Source: Thinopyrum elongatum
Taxonomy: Eukaryota; Streptophyta; Magnoliopsida; Poales; Poaceae
Direction of reading: 5' to 3'
Assembly: GCA_011799875.1 (NCBI GenBank)
Contig: CM022303.1
Coordinates: 546,175,368-546,239,367 of the forward strand
DNA length: 64,000 nucleotides
Below are positions 1 to 10,412 of this stretch, one piece after another. The translations under genes were made by a program, and so were the position numbers. Each line of letters opens with the position of its first letter. The stretch's first letter is position 1. The notes under the pieces are model-generated. The model saw only the letters and a program-made list of their open reading frames with translations. It made no database searches and was not told the DNA's origin.

Positions 1-1574
1 ATTGTTCCATGCTGTTATATTATCATTCTTGGATGTTTTACAATCATTTTATAGCAACTTTATATCATTTTTTCGGACTAACCTATTGACATAGTGCCCA
101 GTGCCAGTTGTTGTTTTTTGCTTGTTTTTTACTTCGCAGGAAATCAATACCAAACGGAGTCCAAACACAGCAAAACTTTTTGGTGAATTTTTCTGGACCA
201 GAAGACACAAGTTGGGCCAAGAAAGTACCTGAGGGGGGCTCCGAGGGGAGCACAACCCACCAGGGCGTGCCTGGGGGCCCAGGCACGCCCAGGTGGGTTG
301 TGCCCACCTCGGCCACCTCCCGCACCGCCTCTTTGCTCTATAAATACCCCAATATTCCAGAAACCCTAGGGGAGTCAACGAAAATCAATTCCAGCCGCAG
401 CAAGTTCCAGAAACCACAGATCCAATCTAGACACCATCACGGAGGGGTTCATCATCCTCATTGGTGCCTCTCCGATGATGCGTGAGTAGTTCATTGTAGA
501 CCTACGGGTCCGTAGGCAGTAGCTAGATGGCTTCCTCTCTCTCTCTTTTGATTCTCAATACAATGGTCTCTTGGAGATCTACTTGATGTAACTCTTTTTT
601 GCGGTGTGTTTGTTGGGATCCGATGAACTTTGAATTTATGATCAGATCTATGTTTTTATCCATGAAAGTTATTTGAGTCTTTTGATCTCTTATATGCATG
701 ATTGCTTATAGCCTCGTATTTCTTCTTCGAATCTTTGGTTTAGTTAGGCCAACTAGATCGATTTTTCTTGCCATGGGAAGAGGTGCTTTGTGATGGGTTC
801 GATCTTACGGTGCTTGATCCCAGTGACAGAAGGGGAACCGATACGTATGTATCGTTGCTATTAAGGATAACAAGATGGGGTCTATTTCTACATAAATAGA
901 TCTTGTCTACATCATGTCATCGTTCTTATTGCATTACTCCATTTCTCCATGAACTTAATACACTAGATGCATGCTGGATAGCGGTCGATGTGTGGAGTAA
1001 TAGTAGTAGATGCAGGCAGGAGTCGGTCTACTAATCTTGGACGTGATGCCTATATAATGATCATTGCCTGTATATCATCATAATTATTTGAAGTTCTATC
1101 AATTGCCCAACAGTAATTTATTTACCCACCGTATGCTATTTTTCTCGAGAGAAGCCACTAGTGAAATCTACGGCCCCCGGGTCTATTTTCTCATCATATA
1201 TTTTCAGATTTATTTTGCTATTTGCCTTTTTATTTATTTGCCACTTTTATTTTCAGATCTATATTTCTAAAAACCCAAAAATATTTTGCTTCACTTTATT
1301 TTATTCGCAATCTATTTATCCCATCTACTACAATTTATCTCACGTCTGTTTGCCAATTTCTTGCGCCGTTACCCGAAAGGGATTGACAACCCCTTTAACA
1401 CGTTGGGTTGCAAGTATTTGTTCTTTGTGTGCAGGTGCTGTTTATGTAGTGTTGCTTGGTTCTCCTACTGGTTCGATAACCTTAGTCTCATCACTGAGGG
1501 AAATACCTACCGTTGCTGTGCTGCATCATCCCTTCCCCTTTGGGGAAATATCGACGTAGTTCAAGCCAACATCA
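1..1574 (+). repeat. 5' LTR of R1
   Basis: Aligns with 5236-6789 with scattered substitutions. The main difference is an extra stretch of about 18 bases near 262-280 (a GC-rich inverted motif around a run of G) that is absent from the 3' LTR. It ends ...gccaacatca just before the primer site. The overlapping ORFs in its 3' half are not conserved as proteins and are not genes. Confidence 0.9.
338..346 (+). promoter_or_regulatory. TATA box of R1 5' LTR
   Basis: ctataaata follows a GC-rich stretch and is repeated at 5555-5563 in the 3' LTR. It is the likely core promoter for the element's transcript. Confidence 0.65.
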
Positions 1575-1585
1575 AAAGGAATTTC

Positions 1586-1661
1586 TCGCGCCGTTGCCGG
1601 GGAGGATCAAGTCAAGATAGTCTCCCATCAACGTGCGAATTTCTGGCGCCGTTGCCGGGGA
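1586..1661 (+). other. Duplicated tRNA-Asp primer binding site
   Basis: tggcgccgttgccgggga at 1644-1661 is the exact complement of the 3' end of plant tRNA-Asp including CCA. A second copy with one mismatch (tcgcgccgttgccgggga) lies at 1586-1603, 11 nt after the LTR, where a functional site is expected. The two copies are 58 nt apart within a short direct repeat. Confidence 0.85.
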
Positions 1662-1879
1662 GACATCATCAACATCTATCAGGTTCCTAATCACAAATCT
1701 CATCTCCTTGCAATTTCCTTGCCATTTGCCTCTCGTTTTCATCTCCCCCACTTCACAAAAATTTGCCGTTTTATTCGCCTTCTTTTCCGTTTGCCTTTTT
1801 CTCATCAGACCTCTTGTTTGCTTGTGTTGCCATGTGTCTTCTATTTGCTTGCATCTTTGCTTGCTAAAAATCTATTGAT

Positions 1880-2761
1880 ATGGATCCTCATCCACTTGCT
1901 AATCTTTTTGAAAGATCCAATTATGACAAACCAATTGTTAGTGAATTGAATTCACTAGATTATCTTTATGAAGTTTTGCTTGAGATTTATGAATCTAAAA
2001 ATTGTGATGAAGTGTTAAACGAAGAAATTCATGAAGTGATCCATGATAGCTCCTTGAATGAAAAGCATGATTGCAATGATTTTACTATAAATTCTATTAA
2101 TGTCAATTGTGTCAGTGATATGCAAAACCCCAAGCTTGGGGATGCTTGTTTTGATATGTCTACTATTTATTGCAGTGATCACGATTGGGGTGATAATGTT
2201 TCTTATGATCTTGAAAATTTATTTTAGCCTCATGATGATTATGATATTGATAATAATGTTTGCAATAATATTGAAAGTGGGTTTGGAAGAGCGTCAACTT
2301 TAGGTAAAAATAATCCCACCTATTTGGAGAGTGTTCAATCTTATGAAATTTTTGATGAAAGTGGGTTTGGAGTGGTCATGACTTTAGTTGATGTTAATCC
2401 CACTATTTTGGAAGATTATAAAACTTTTATGCATGTGGATCATGAAAAGAAAATTTTATATGATAGCTATATTGTTGAATTTGATTATGATCCTACATGT
2501 AATTATTATGAGAGAGGGAAATATTGTTGTAGAAATTTTCATGTTACTAATTTACCTCTCGTTATGTTGAGATTGCTATTGTTTCTTTCTTCTTCCTTCA
2601 TATGCTATATATTTCTCGTCTTGATAATTTGTTTGCTTATAAAATACCTATGCATCGGAAGTATGTTAGACTTAAATGTGGTTGTCACATGTATTATGAT
2701 GCTCTTTTTGTGTTTCAATTCTTGTCTTTCATGCGAGCATCATCAAAATTATTATGCCTAG
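1880..2761 (+). pseudogene. R1 ORF of unknown function (one TAG, one frameshift)
   Basis: It starts ATG (MDPHPLANLF), about 220 nt after the primer site. It runs in one frame through an in-frame TAG (2225-2227) to a TAG at 2759. The product is acidic and rich in Asp, Glu, Asn and Tyr, with no gag, zinc-knuckle or protease motif. An internal duplication is visible: ESGFG..(S/M)TL...NPT.LE occurs twice about 27-30 residues apart. Near residue 205 it has PTCNYYERG, shared with the R4b ORF (57541-58875). After that the homologous sequence (an MHRK.VRL motif) is found one frame over, so a frameshift lies between about 2560 and 2640 and the hydrophobic tail in the original frame is an artefact. I do not recognise the family. 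Function is unknown; a role in trans-mobilisation or packaging is only a guess. Confidence 0.7.
2128..2145 (+). repeat. AAGCTTGGGGATGC motif, first copy, in a palindrome
   Basis: ccccaagcttgggg (2128-2141) is a perfect 14-bp palindrome, and aagcttggggatgc occupies 2132-2145. The 14-mer recurs at 3402, 3459 and 5191 within R1 and in inverted form at 44134-44147 in R4a. Confidence 0.85.
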
Positions 2762-2778
2762 CTAGGGGCATAAAACGA

Positions 2779-2805
2779 TAGCGCTTGTTGGGAGGCAACC
2801 CAATG
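2779..2805 (+). other. Conserved non-coding motif after the R1 ORF
   Basis: agcgc followed by gttgggaggcaaccca, with the potential stem ggtt/aacc, lies about 20 nt after the ORF stop. A counterpart lies at the same place after the R4b ORF (57481-57510, minus strand). Conservation between two diverged elements outside coding sequence suggests a functional RNA or DNA signal (inference). Confidence 0.5.
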
Positions 2806-3401
2806 AATAAAATTTATTTTTGTCCTTTTCTTTCTGTTCTTGAGTGTTTGCACAATTATGCTACTGTTATGATTGTGTTTTTTGTGTTTTAATTAGTGTT
2901 TGTACCAAGTAAAGCCTTTAGGATAGCTTTGGTGATAGTTGATTTGATCTTGTTGGAAAACAGAAACTTTTACATACAGTAAAACAATTTTTTAAATTCA
3001 CATAAGTTATGAAAAATTCTGAATTTTTTACACAAGATTGATATACAAATTTCCTCTGTTTTCCTAATTTTTCAGAATTTTTGGACTTACATAAGTATGA
3101 GAACAATTCATATCTTTGCAGACTGTTCTGTTTTTGATAGATTCTGTTTTCTTTGCATTGTGTGCTTATTTTGATGAATCTATGGTTTGTATTGGAGGTT
3201 ATAAGCCATGGTAAAGTTAGAATACAGTAGATATAATGCAAGAACAAAATTTGAATGGGTTTTCTACAGTACTTAAAGTAAAGATTGGTTTTCTTATACT
3301 AACGGATCTCACGAAGGTTTTTGTTGAGTTTTGTGTGATTGAAGTTTTCAAGTTTTGGGTGAGATCACGATGGACGAAGGAATAAGGAGTAAGAAGAGCC
3401 T

Positions 3402-3472
3402 AAGCTTGGGGATGCCCCATGGCACCCCAAGCCATTATCCAAAGAGAAGCAAGCAACTAAGCTTGGGGATGC
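3402..3472 (+). repeat. Paired AAGCTTGGGGATGC motifs
   Basis: Two exact copies at 3402-3415 and 3459-3472. Each is followed by a GC-rich partner (ccccatggcacccc and ccgagtggcatcccc) able to pair with ggggatgcc, so each could fold as a hairpin. The surrounding R1 internal DNA (about 2810-5190) is non-coding as far as I can see. Confidence 0.7.
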
Positions 3473-5190
3473 CCGAGTGGCATCCCCTCTTTCTTCTAAC
3501 GACCATCGGTATTTTACTTGGAGCTATATTTTTATTCGTCACATATCATGAGTTTTGCTTGGAGCGTCTTGTATGATATGAGTCTTTTCTTGTTTTGCCT
3601 TTTATTTTAAGTCATGAATCCTTGCTGGACACACCTATTTGAGGGAGCCAAACTTATGCTATGACTTGTTAGAATTGCTCTCTATGCTTCACTTAAATCT
3701 TTATGAGCTATGGAATTGCTCTAGTGCTTCACTTATATCTTTTTGAGCACAGTGTGCTTTAGTATTTTCGAACAAATGCTCTCATGCTTCACTTAGATTT
3801 ATTTGAGAGTTAGTAATTTTTTTAGAAATTCTCTCTTGCTTCACTTAAATTATTTTGAGAGAAGAAAATTTTATGCTCATGTTCTTCACTTAGATTTGTT
3901 TGAGCTATCAAAGGCAACAAATAGAATTAGTCCCAAAGTGATAGATATCCAAGAGGGATATAATAAAAACTTTCATGAAGATCATTGGACAAAATAAACT
4001 TGATTCCTTGTAATAGTTTTGCGATATGTTGATATAATATGTGAGTCATGTTGATGAGTAATTATGGCTTAGTAAGAATATTGGTGTTAAGGTTTGTGAT
4101 TCCCTATGCAAGCATGAAAGTCAATAGTTATGCAATGAAATTACATCCTACTTGTGGTGCATTATTCGGTGTTAGTTATGCTTAATGCTCGCTTATGAGA
4201 TTTTTTGTTTCTTGGTTGGATGCTTCTCAATCTTTTGCTAGCCTTCATTTGCTACTTGTGCATCCAAAATCCTTAAACCAATTTTGCCATATGAGTCCAC
4301 TATACCTACTTATATGCGGTATTTCCATGCCGTTCTAAGCAAATTTGTATGTGCCATCTCTAATTTCAAAATAAATTTCTCTTTTGTGTGCTCGTACCGC
4401 TCATGAAATGGTAGGGGGTGGCTGATATATTTCCATGCTAGATGTGTTATTCTCAAGATGAGTGTTTATTCACTTGTCATTGCACGAGAGTACGATAAAG
4501 GTATTAGGGATGCCCAGTCCCGAAATGAAAAATGAATTTACTTTATGTTGTCAAATAATAAATTCCTTGGAAAGTGTTGGTATGGAGGGCACCCGTGGAT
4601 ACGGCTAGCCATGGAAAGTCAAAGTATGGTGGAAAAAGGAATAAACTTTATTTTCTGTTTGGGAATCGCCTTTGGTATATCTAGCATGGAAAGTATTGGG
4701 AACTACTCGATTGTTTTCATTGACAGGAAAAGCATGCCACCCAAAATGTTTTATCTCTACTTTTTCGCTTTGAGCTCTGGCACCTCTACAAATCCCTACT
4801 TCCCTCTGCGAAGGGCCTTTCTTTTACTTTATGCAATTTTTATTTTGAGTCTCCATCTTCTCTTATAAAGCACCAACTAAGGGGCACTATGATCGTACTT
4901 GAGCATTGAGTGTAGCTAATATGCGAGTGTGTTTCATGAATGGATCAATGATTGAGCATAATGGGCTAGGGATAACTTGCTTTAGTATTGATATTTTGAA
5001 GGACATGGTTGCTTGTTGATATGCTTGAGTATTGAAATCTTCATGTAAAAACCAGACTATTGCTTTGAATCATATGAAAGTCCAAATGTCCATGCTACAA
5101 AGAAAAGAATATGTGATGAACATGTTAGGCAGCATTCCACATCAAAAATTCTGTTTTTATCATTTACCTACTCGAGGACGAGCAGGAATT

Positions 5191-5204
5191 AAGCTTGGGG
5201 ATGC
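5191..5204 (+). other. R1 polypurine-tract region before the 3' LTR
   Basis: aagcttggggatgc directly abuts the TG of the 3' LTR, the place where the plus-strand primer tract sits. The same arrangement, inverted, occurs in R4a. Confidence 0.65.
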
Positions 5205-6789
5205 TGATACGTCTCCAACGTATCTATAATTTTTGATTGTTCCATGCTGTTATACTATCATTCTTGGATGTTTTACAATCATTTTATAGCAACTTTATAT
5301 CATTTTTTCGGACTAACCTATTGACATAGTGCCCAGTGCCAGTTGCAGTTTTTTGCTTGTTTTTTACTTCACAGGAAATCAATACCAAACAGAGTCCAAA
5401 CACAACGAAACTTTTTGGTGATTTTTTCTGGACCAGAAGACACAAGTTGGGCCAATAAAGTACCTGAGGGGGGCTCCGAGGGGAGCACAAACCACCAGGG
5501 CGCGCCCAGGTGGATTGTGCCCACCTCGGCCACCTCCCGCACCGCCTCTTTGCTCTATAAATACCCCAATATTCCAGAAACCCTAGGGGAGTCGACGAAA
5601 ATCAATTCCAGCCGCCGCAAGTTCCAGAAACCACAGATCCAATCTAGACACCATCACGGAGGGGTTCATCATCCTCATTGGTGCCTCTCCGATGATGCGT
5701 GAGTAGTTCATTGTAGACCTACGGGTCCGTAGGCAGTAGCTAGATGGCTTCCTCTCTCTCTTTTGATTCTCAATACAATGGTCTCTTGGAGATTTATTTG
5801 ATGTAACTCTTTTTTGCGGTGTGTTTGTTGGGATCCGATGAACGTTGAGTTTATGATCAGATCTATGTTTTTATCCATGAAAGTTATTTGAGTCTTTTGA
5901 TCTCTTATATGCATGATTGCTTATAGCCTCGTATTTCTTCTTCGAATCTTTGGTTTAGTTAGGCCAACTAGATCGATATTTATTGCCATGGGAAGAGGTG
6001 CTTTGTGATGGGTTCGATCTTACGGCGCTTGATCCCAGTGACACAAGGGGAACCGACACATATGTATCGTTGCTATTAAGGATAACAAGATGGGGTCTAT
6101 TTCTACATAAATAGATCTTGTCTACATCATGTCATCGTTCTTATTGCATTACTCCGTTTCTCCATGAACTTAATACACTAGATGCATGCTGGATAGCGGT
6201 CGATGTGTGGAGTAATAGTAGTAGATGCAGGCAGGAGTCGGTCTACTAATCTTGGACATGATGCCTATATAATGATCATTGCCTGGATATCATCATAATT
6301 ATTTGAAGTTCTATCAATTACCCAGCAGTAATTTATTTACCCACCGTATGCTATTTTTCTCGAGAGAAGCCACTAGTGAAATCTACGGCCCCCGGGTCTA
6401 TTTTCTCATCATATATTTTTAGATCTATTTTGCTATTTGCCTTTTTATTTATTTGCCACTTTTATTTTCAGAGCTATATTTCTAAAAACCCAAAAATATT
6501 TTGCTTCACTTTATTTTATCCGTGATCTATTTATCCAATCTACTATAATTTATCTCACGGCCGTTTGCCAATTTCTGGCGCCGTTACCCGAAAGGGATTG
6601 ACAACCCCTTTGACACGTCGGGTTGCAAGTATTTGTTCTTTGTGTGCAGGTGCTGTTTACGTAGTGTTGCTTGGTTCTCCTACTGGTTCGATAACCTTGG
6701 TCTCATCACTGAGGGAAATACCTACCGTTGCTGTGCTGCATCATCCCTTCCTCTTTGGGGAAATACCGCCGTAGTTCAAGCCAACATCA
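5205..6789 (+). repeat. 3' LTR of R1
   Basis: Complete LTR of 1585 bp, tgatacgtctcc...ccaacatca. TATA box ctataaata at 5555-5563. Divergence from the 5' LTR looks to be a few percent by eye. Confidence 0.92.
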
Positions 6790-7270
6790 CTGCGCTCCTC
6801 ACGTCGACGGCGGCGCTAGAGAGGCGAGGGAGAGAGAGACGTGAGAGGAGAGAGATGTGACCTAGGTCTTTCCCTCACCCAATTGGGGATGAAGCAACGA
6901 ATCCGGGGAAACCGTGTGGAAAGGGGGTACGTGAAATCCCAGGAATGCCCTCAGCGGGGCACCAAAATTTCTGGCGGGGGCACGACCCCTGCGCCCATTT
7001 ACACAAGCACAGGCCACACTCGCATCCATTGTCGCTGATAGCCATGGCCCACCCCGTCTGGTCCTCACAGGTCATAGAAACATAGGACGGTAAAACGAGT
7101 GAAAAATGATAGGCACTATTCATTGGTTGTCACATCAGGCTCGATCCGACGGCTAGGATCATCCCACCTCAAGATCTGACGGCCTTGATTCGTTTGGACA
7201 CGCAATCGAACGGTCCAAAATGCTGATGCCATGAGAAGGCTCCATTTTAGGCTAAGATGTAACAATGGGA
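6790..7270. other. Flank of R1; possible remains of a minus-strand gene 5' region
   Basis: No convincing ORF. Read on the minus strand, a promoter-like stretch is followed by CT-rich, 5'UTR-like sequence (about 6890-6800) ending where R1 is inserted. This may be the upstream region of a gene that R1 entered, but I see no coding exon to confirm it. Confidence 0.3.
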
Positions 7271-8289
7271 TGATATATCTTGCTTATAGCGAGCATAGCA
7301 TCCATCTCGCCTAAAAGCACGGATATAGGCCAGCCCATTAGTCAGGTCGCTTGCTCGCTCGCTTGACGTACTCGTTTGGTCTGGTTGTTTTCTTTATCGT
7401 TTTCTATTATTATTTTCTTTTGATTTTGTTTTTTTCACTGGTTTTCTGTTTTTCATAGTTTTTTTTGTTCTTTCACGGTTTTTACCGGTTTATCTTATTT
7501 TGATTCTTTCTTGGTTTTACTGTTTTTTGCTTTTCTTTCTTTGTTTTTATTATTTGTTTCTTTTTTTATTGGTTTTCTTCAAAAAAACTAACATTTTTCC
7601 ATATACATCAAGAACACTTTTTATATACATGTTTAACATTTTATAAATACATGGTTATCATTTTTGACAATTTATATTTTTTATGTCACTTCTATCATAC
7701 ACATTGCACGTATTTTGTATAGACTAGGAACATTTTTTATAAACACGTTTCACATTTTGGAAATACATGATTAACATTTTAAAATCATATTTTTTATGTT
7801 TGCTTTTTTCATAAACATGGTGCATTTTATGTATACACCAGAAATATTTTATATATACATGTTTAACATTTTCTAAATACATGATTAACATTCTTTAAAA
7901 CATGCATATATTTTTTATGTCTATTTTTTCATACACATTGTACATTTTATGTGTACATTAGAAACATTTTCTATACAAACATTTAACATTGCCCAAATAC
8001 ATGATCAACATTTTTAAAAACGTACTTTTTTTATATCTACTTCTTTCATACACATTGGAAACATTTTATATGTACACATTTAACTTTTTGAATGCATTAT
8101 GTAAAGTGTTTTTTGTAATATATATTTAAAATATCAAGAAGTACAAAAAATTAAAAAAAGAACAAAAAGGAAACAAAAAATGTAAAAAAAAATTCAAAAC
8201 ACGAAGGCTTTTGAGGCTTGTGGCCTCTAGCGCGCTGGGCCGGCCCAGTCTTGCGCTTCATGTGAGGCAGCCATATGTCTCGCTATAAC
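7271..8289. repeat. AT-rich repetitive element, unclassified DNA-transposon type
   Basis: A stretch starting near cttatagcgagcatag and ending near tatgtctcgctataac has imperfect inverted ends (about 15 bp). It contains a homopolymer-rich segment and the tandem array at 7605-8105. No transposase ORF. It is most like a non-autonomous Mutator or foldback element, but I cannot confirm a target duplication. Confidence 0.4.
7605..8105. repeat. Tandem repeat, about 118-bp unit, four copies
   Basis: The phrase acatttt.tata.a.a..tttaacattt....aaatacatgattaacat recurs at about 7612, 7730, 7846, 7969 and, partially, 8068, each followed by a ttttttatgt...tcatacacatt segment. Copies are diverged, so the array is old. 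Confidence 0.75.
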
Positions 8290-8562
8290 TGTAGAAGTGC
8301 ATACTCTAGCCAATGCAACCAAAAGACCGATTTGATAGAAGAGACTAGGCAGCACATTATACGTCAACACTCCCCCTCACGTGTGGCTCCCTCAGGCCTA
8401 AACGTGGACCGAAAGTGGGCTGCAATTTAATTGCGCCAGCCGGGTCTTGAACTCAAGACCTCTTGGCTCCGATACCATGTAGAAGTGCATGCTCTAGCCA
8501 ATGCAACCAAAAGATCGATCTGATAGAAGAGACTAGGCAGCACATTATACGTCAACAATAAC
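8285..8562 (-). mobile_element. Complete TRIM (miniature LTR retrotransposon), 268 bp
   Basis: Two 80-bp direct repeats, 8290-8369 and 8478-8557, differ at three sites and run TG...CA. They flank 108 bp containing, on the minus strand, tggtatcggagcc (8465-8477), a primer site for initiator tRNA-Met immediately next to the LTR, and a polypurine tract gagggggag next to the other LTR. A perfect 5-bp target duplication, ataac, lies at 8285-8289 and 8558-8562. It has no coding capacity, as usual for TRIM/SMART elements. Confidence 0.95.
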
Positions 8563-8621
8563 GAGACATAGGCACGCCCGCCAATATGCGGGGCGAATAT
8601 GGGGACGTCAAGGCGCGCCAG

Positions 8622-9830
8622 TCACGTCGGATCCGACTCATGCTCGCCCATCTCGACCCCACAACTATGCATCTCTATCCCCATCCGAGGCCAAACCATA
8701 GCCACTCCATTTCCATTCCGCTCAGCTCCGGCCAGAAGCTCCTCTCCGTCAATCTCCGGCATGGTGTGTAGCAAATCTAAGACCGGTAATTCCATATTTG
8801 TCAACTGTGACCTCATCCGATGGGGGCGAGGAGGAGTTAGTCGTCCGGCTGGCTCTCCGCCGGTCACGAAGGAAACACCAGTTCCGCAGTCGGAGTCACT
8901 CCGGTTGGAATCCATTGCGTCCACGCAAGTGGCGCTTGGATCTGACGGCGGTGGCAGCTCAAGGCGTGTGACCGCGGCACATCTGGATGCGGCAAGCATC
9001 GGGTGGAGGTACTGCCACACCCAACCGGACGACCCGAGTTGCCGGCGCAACCCTTGTGGTGGATCCTCATCCCCAGGACTCAGTCTCGGAGGGCGACGTT
9101 GCGCCGGTCGTACCACACCCGCTGCCTCGCCGCTAGCTTCTCATCGGAAATGACGACCCTCGATCCGGAGGCACCATCGACACTACCGCCTTCGAGGTAG
9201 TGGAGGGTGGCACCCCGCGTCTTCGATGATCGCGGGCGGCAACTCCTCCTTGACGGGACGGAGGTTCCGGCGGGGCGGCGACGCGGGCCCGTCAATGCGG
9301 GCGTACCGGCTGTTTGCCGGCGGGGACGCGGGGTCGTATTTGACGCGGCGTCCAATCTGGACACCGTGATTGCGCGGGGGCGACGTCGACTCCTTCTTGA
9401 CGTGGCCCCCGATCTGGATATCGCGGTTGGGGGCGGGGCGACGCCAGTTCCTCCTTCAACCGCCGGAGTGGGGACTACAACTCGCGCTTCACGCGGTGGC
9501 GCGGGGACGACACCGGCTCCTCCTTCACTCGCACCGACGATGGGGGCGCGGGGCCCATGTGGCGGAGCGAATGGTCCGTCATGATCTCCATCTGACGGAC
9601 AAATTCTTCGTCTGTCAGAGCGGCCTCCACTAAGAGGTGGGGTCGCTGGTCTGGCTGCTGCGGCGGCGTCTGGTCCTCCTCGTCGCTGAGGAGATGACGA
9701 TCTCTTCCTTGCCCGAGGAGCCGGCCGCTGTGGATGCCGAGGGGCCCGGGGAGCGAGGGCGGGGGCGCTAAGATCCGCCCGATGAAGAACTGCCCCCGCC
9801 TGCCGGCGCAAAGAACCACGAGTTCAGCAT
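8622..9830 (-). pseudogene. Decayed KEE/SP-repeat protein gene
   Basis: Minus-strand start ATG at 9830-9828 (MLNSWFFAPAGGGSSSSGGS) runs into a TAG after about 20 codons. Coding sequence resumes in shifted frames: a DEEFVRQMEIMTDHSLRHMG segment (9600-9560), then several copies of a basic-acidic repeat of the form VKEE.xSPP (VKEEPVSSPRH, LKEELASPR, VKKESTSPPR, VKYDPASPP, VKEELPP) at about 9540-9230, and an acidic-basic tail VWYDRRNVALRD (9115-9080) followed by a PGDEDPPQG segment. I recall similar low-complexity proteins as a repeated grass family, often near transposons; the function is unknown. At least two nonsense codons and two frameshifts make it non-functional. Confidence 0.6.
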
Positions 9831-9910
9831 CGTCGTTGGAGTTTTTGGGGCTTGGAGAGGAGTAGGGGCTCGAAGAAGAGGAGGTGTGGATGTGCGTCGC
9901 TGGCGCGCGG

Positions 9911-9920
9911 CTTAAATAGC
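9911..9920 (-). promoter_or_regulatory. TATA box of the KEE/SP-repeat pseudogene
   Basis: gctatttaag on the minus strand lies about 80 bp upstream of the ATG at 9830, followed by a CT-rich leader. It supports a once-functional gene in this orientation. Confidence 0.5.
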
Positions 9921-10412
9921 AGCTGCTGGGCCAAGCAAAGGGGCGGTCAGCCTGCTTCTGTGCGGCGCAGCGGCCGAAGTTGGTTTCTCAGGACGCACGT
10001 CCATATTGAAGCGGCGAGGCCCAAGAGGTCGCGTTCGTCAGCGCCGCCCTCACGTCCTCTCACGTCATGCGGCACCAATGTCGGCCGCTGCATGCTCTGG
10101 ACCGACATGAATGCGGCGCGATTGTTCGTTGGAAATCATGGGAGAGGTGGGTGGGTTAGTCATGAGGGGGCCTGGCAGCTCTGGATGCCCGCAAAGCCCT
10201 CACCTACTTTGTCTTTGGTTTGCAGGAAAAAACATGTCCGGGCCAGCCTACAGACTAATACAGAACCACGTTGGATGGTAACACTTGTTCGGACCGCGCC
10301 GTCCAAATGGTTATGGGGTTTGAGGATCGGATTTGCCCGAGCACAGTAGCACACGAGTGTGCCGACTCCCCATCTGCAACCTGAACTTGCACATGCATCC
10401 ACTTACAGCTAG
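9921..10412. other. Unassigned flank upstream of the pseudogene
   Basis: GC-rich next to the pseudogene promoter, then mixed sequence up to Harbinger element D. ORFs here overlap on both strands and show no family features; I see no gene. Confidence 0.4.

Larger units (their letters stand above)
1..6789 (+). mobile_element. R1: non-autonomous LTR retrotransposon (5' edge cut by window)
   Basis: Two near-identical direct repeats (1-1574 and 5205-6789) flank a 3.6-kb internal region. LTRs run TG...CA; the first bases of the 5' copy (about 30) lie outside the window. A primer site complementary to plant tRNA-Asp follows the 5' LTR, and a purine-rich AAGCTTGGGGATGC precedes the 3' LTR. There is no gag, protease, RT, RNase H or integrase; the only ORF is the unknown one at 1880-2761. 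Related sequence occurs on the minus strand at 42584-45907 and 51570-60469. The bases after the 3' LTR are ctgcg (6790-6794); the matching target duplication would lie upstream of the window. It is probably mobilised in trans by an autonomous Ty3/gypsy partner (inference). Confidence 0.9.

Noticed and set aside
1644..1661. Possible tRNA-Asp gene
   Set aside because: Only the 18 nt complementary to the tRNA 3' end are present; no cloverleaf. It is a primer site.
1064..1878. Chain of overlapping ORFs at the end of the R1 5' LTR
   Set aside because: They cross the LTR end and primer site and are not kept in the 3' LTR copy.
9852..10349. 165-codon ORF on the plus strand
   Set aside because: Runs antisense through the promoter of the KEE/SP gene, low-complexity, no motif.
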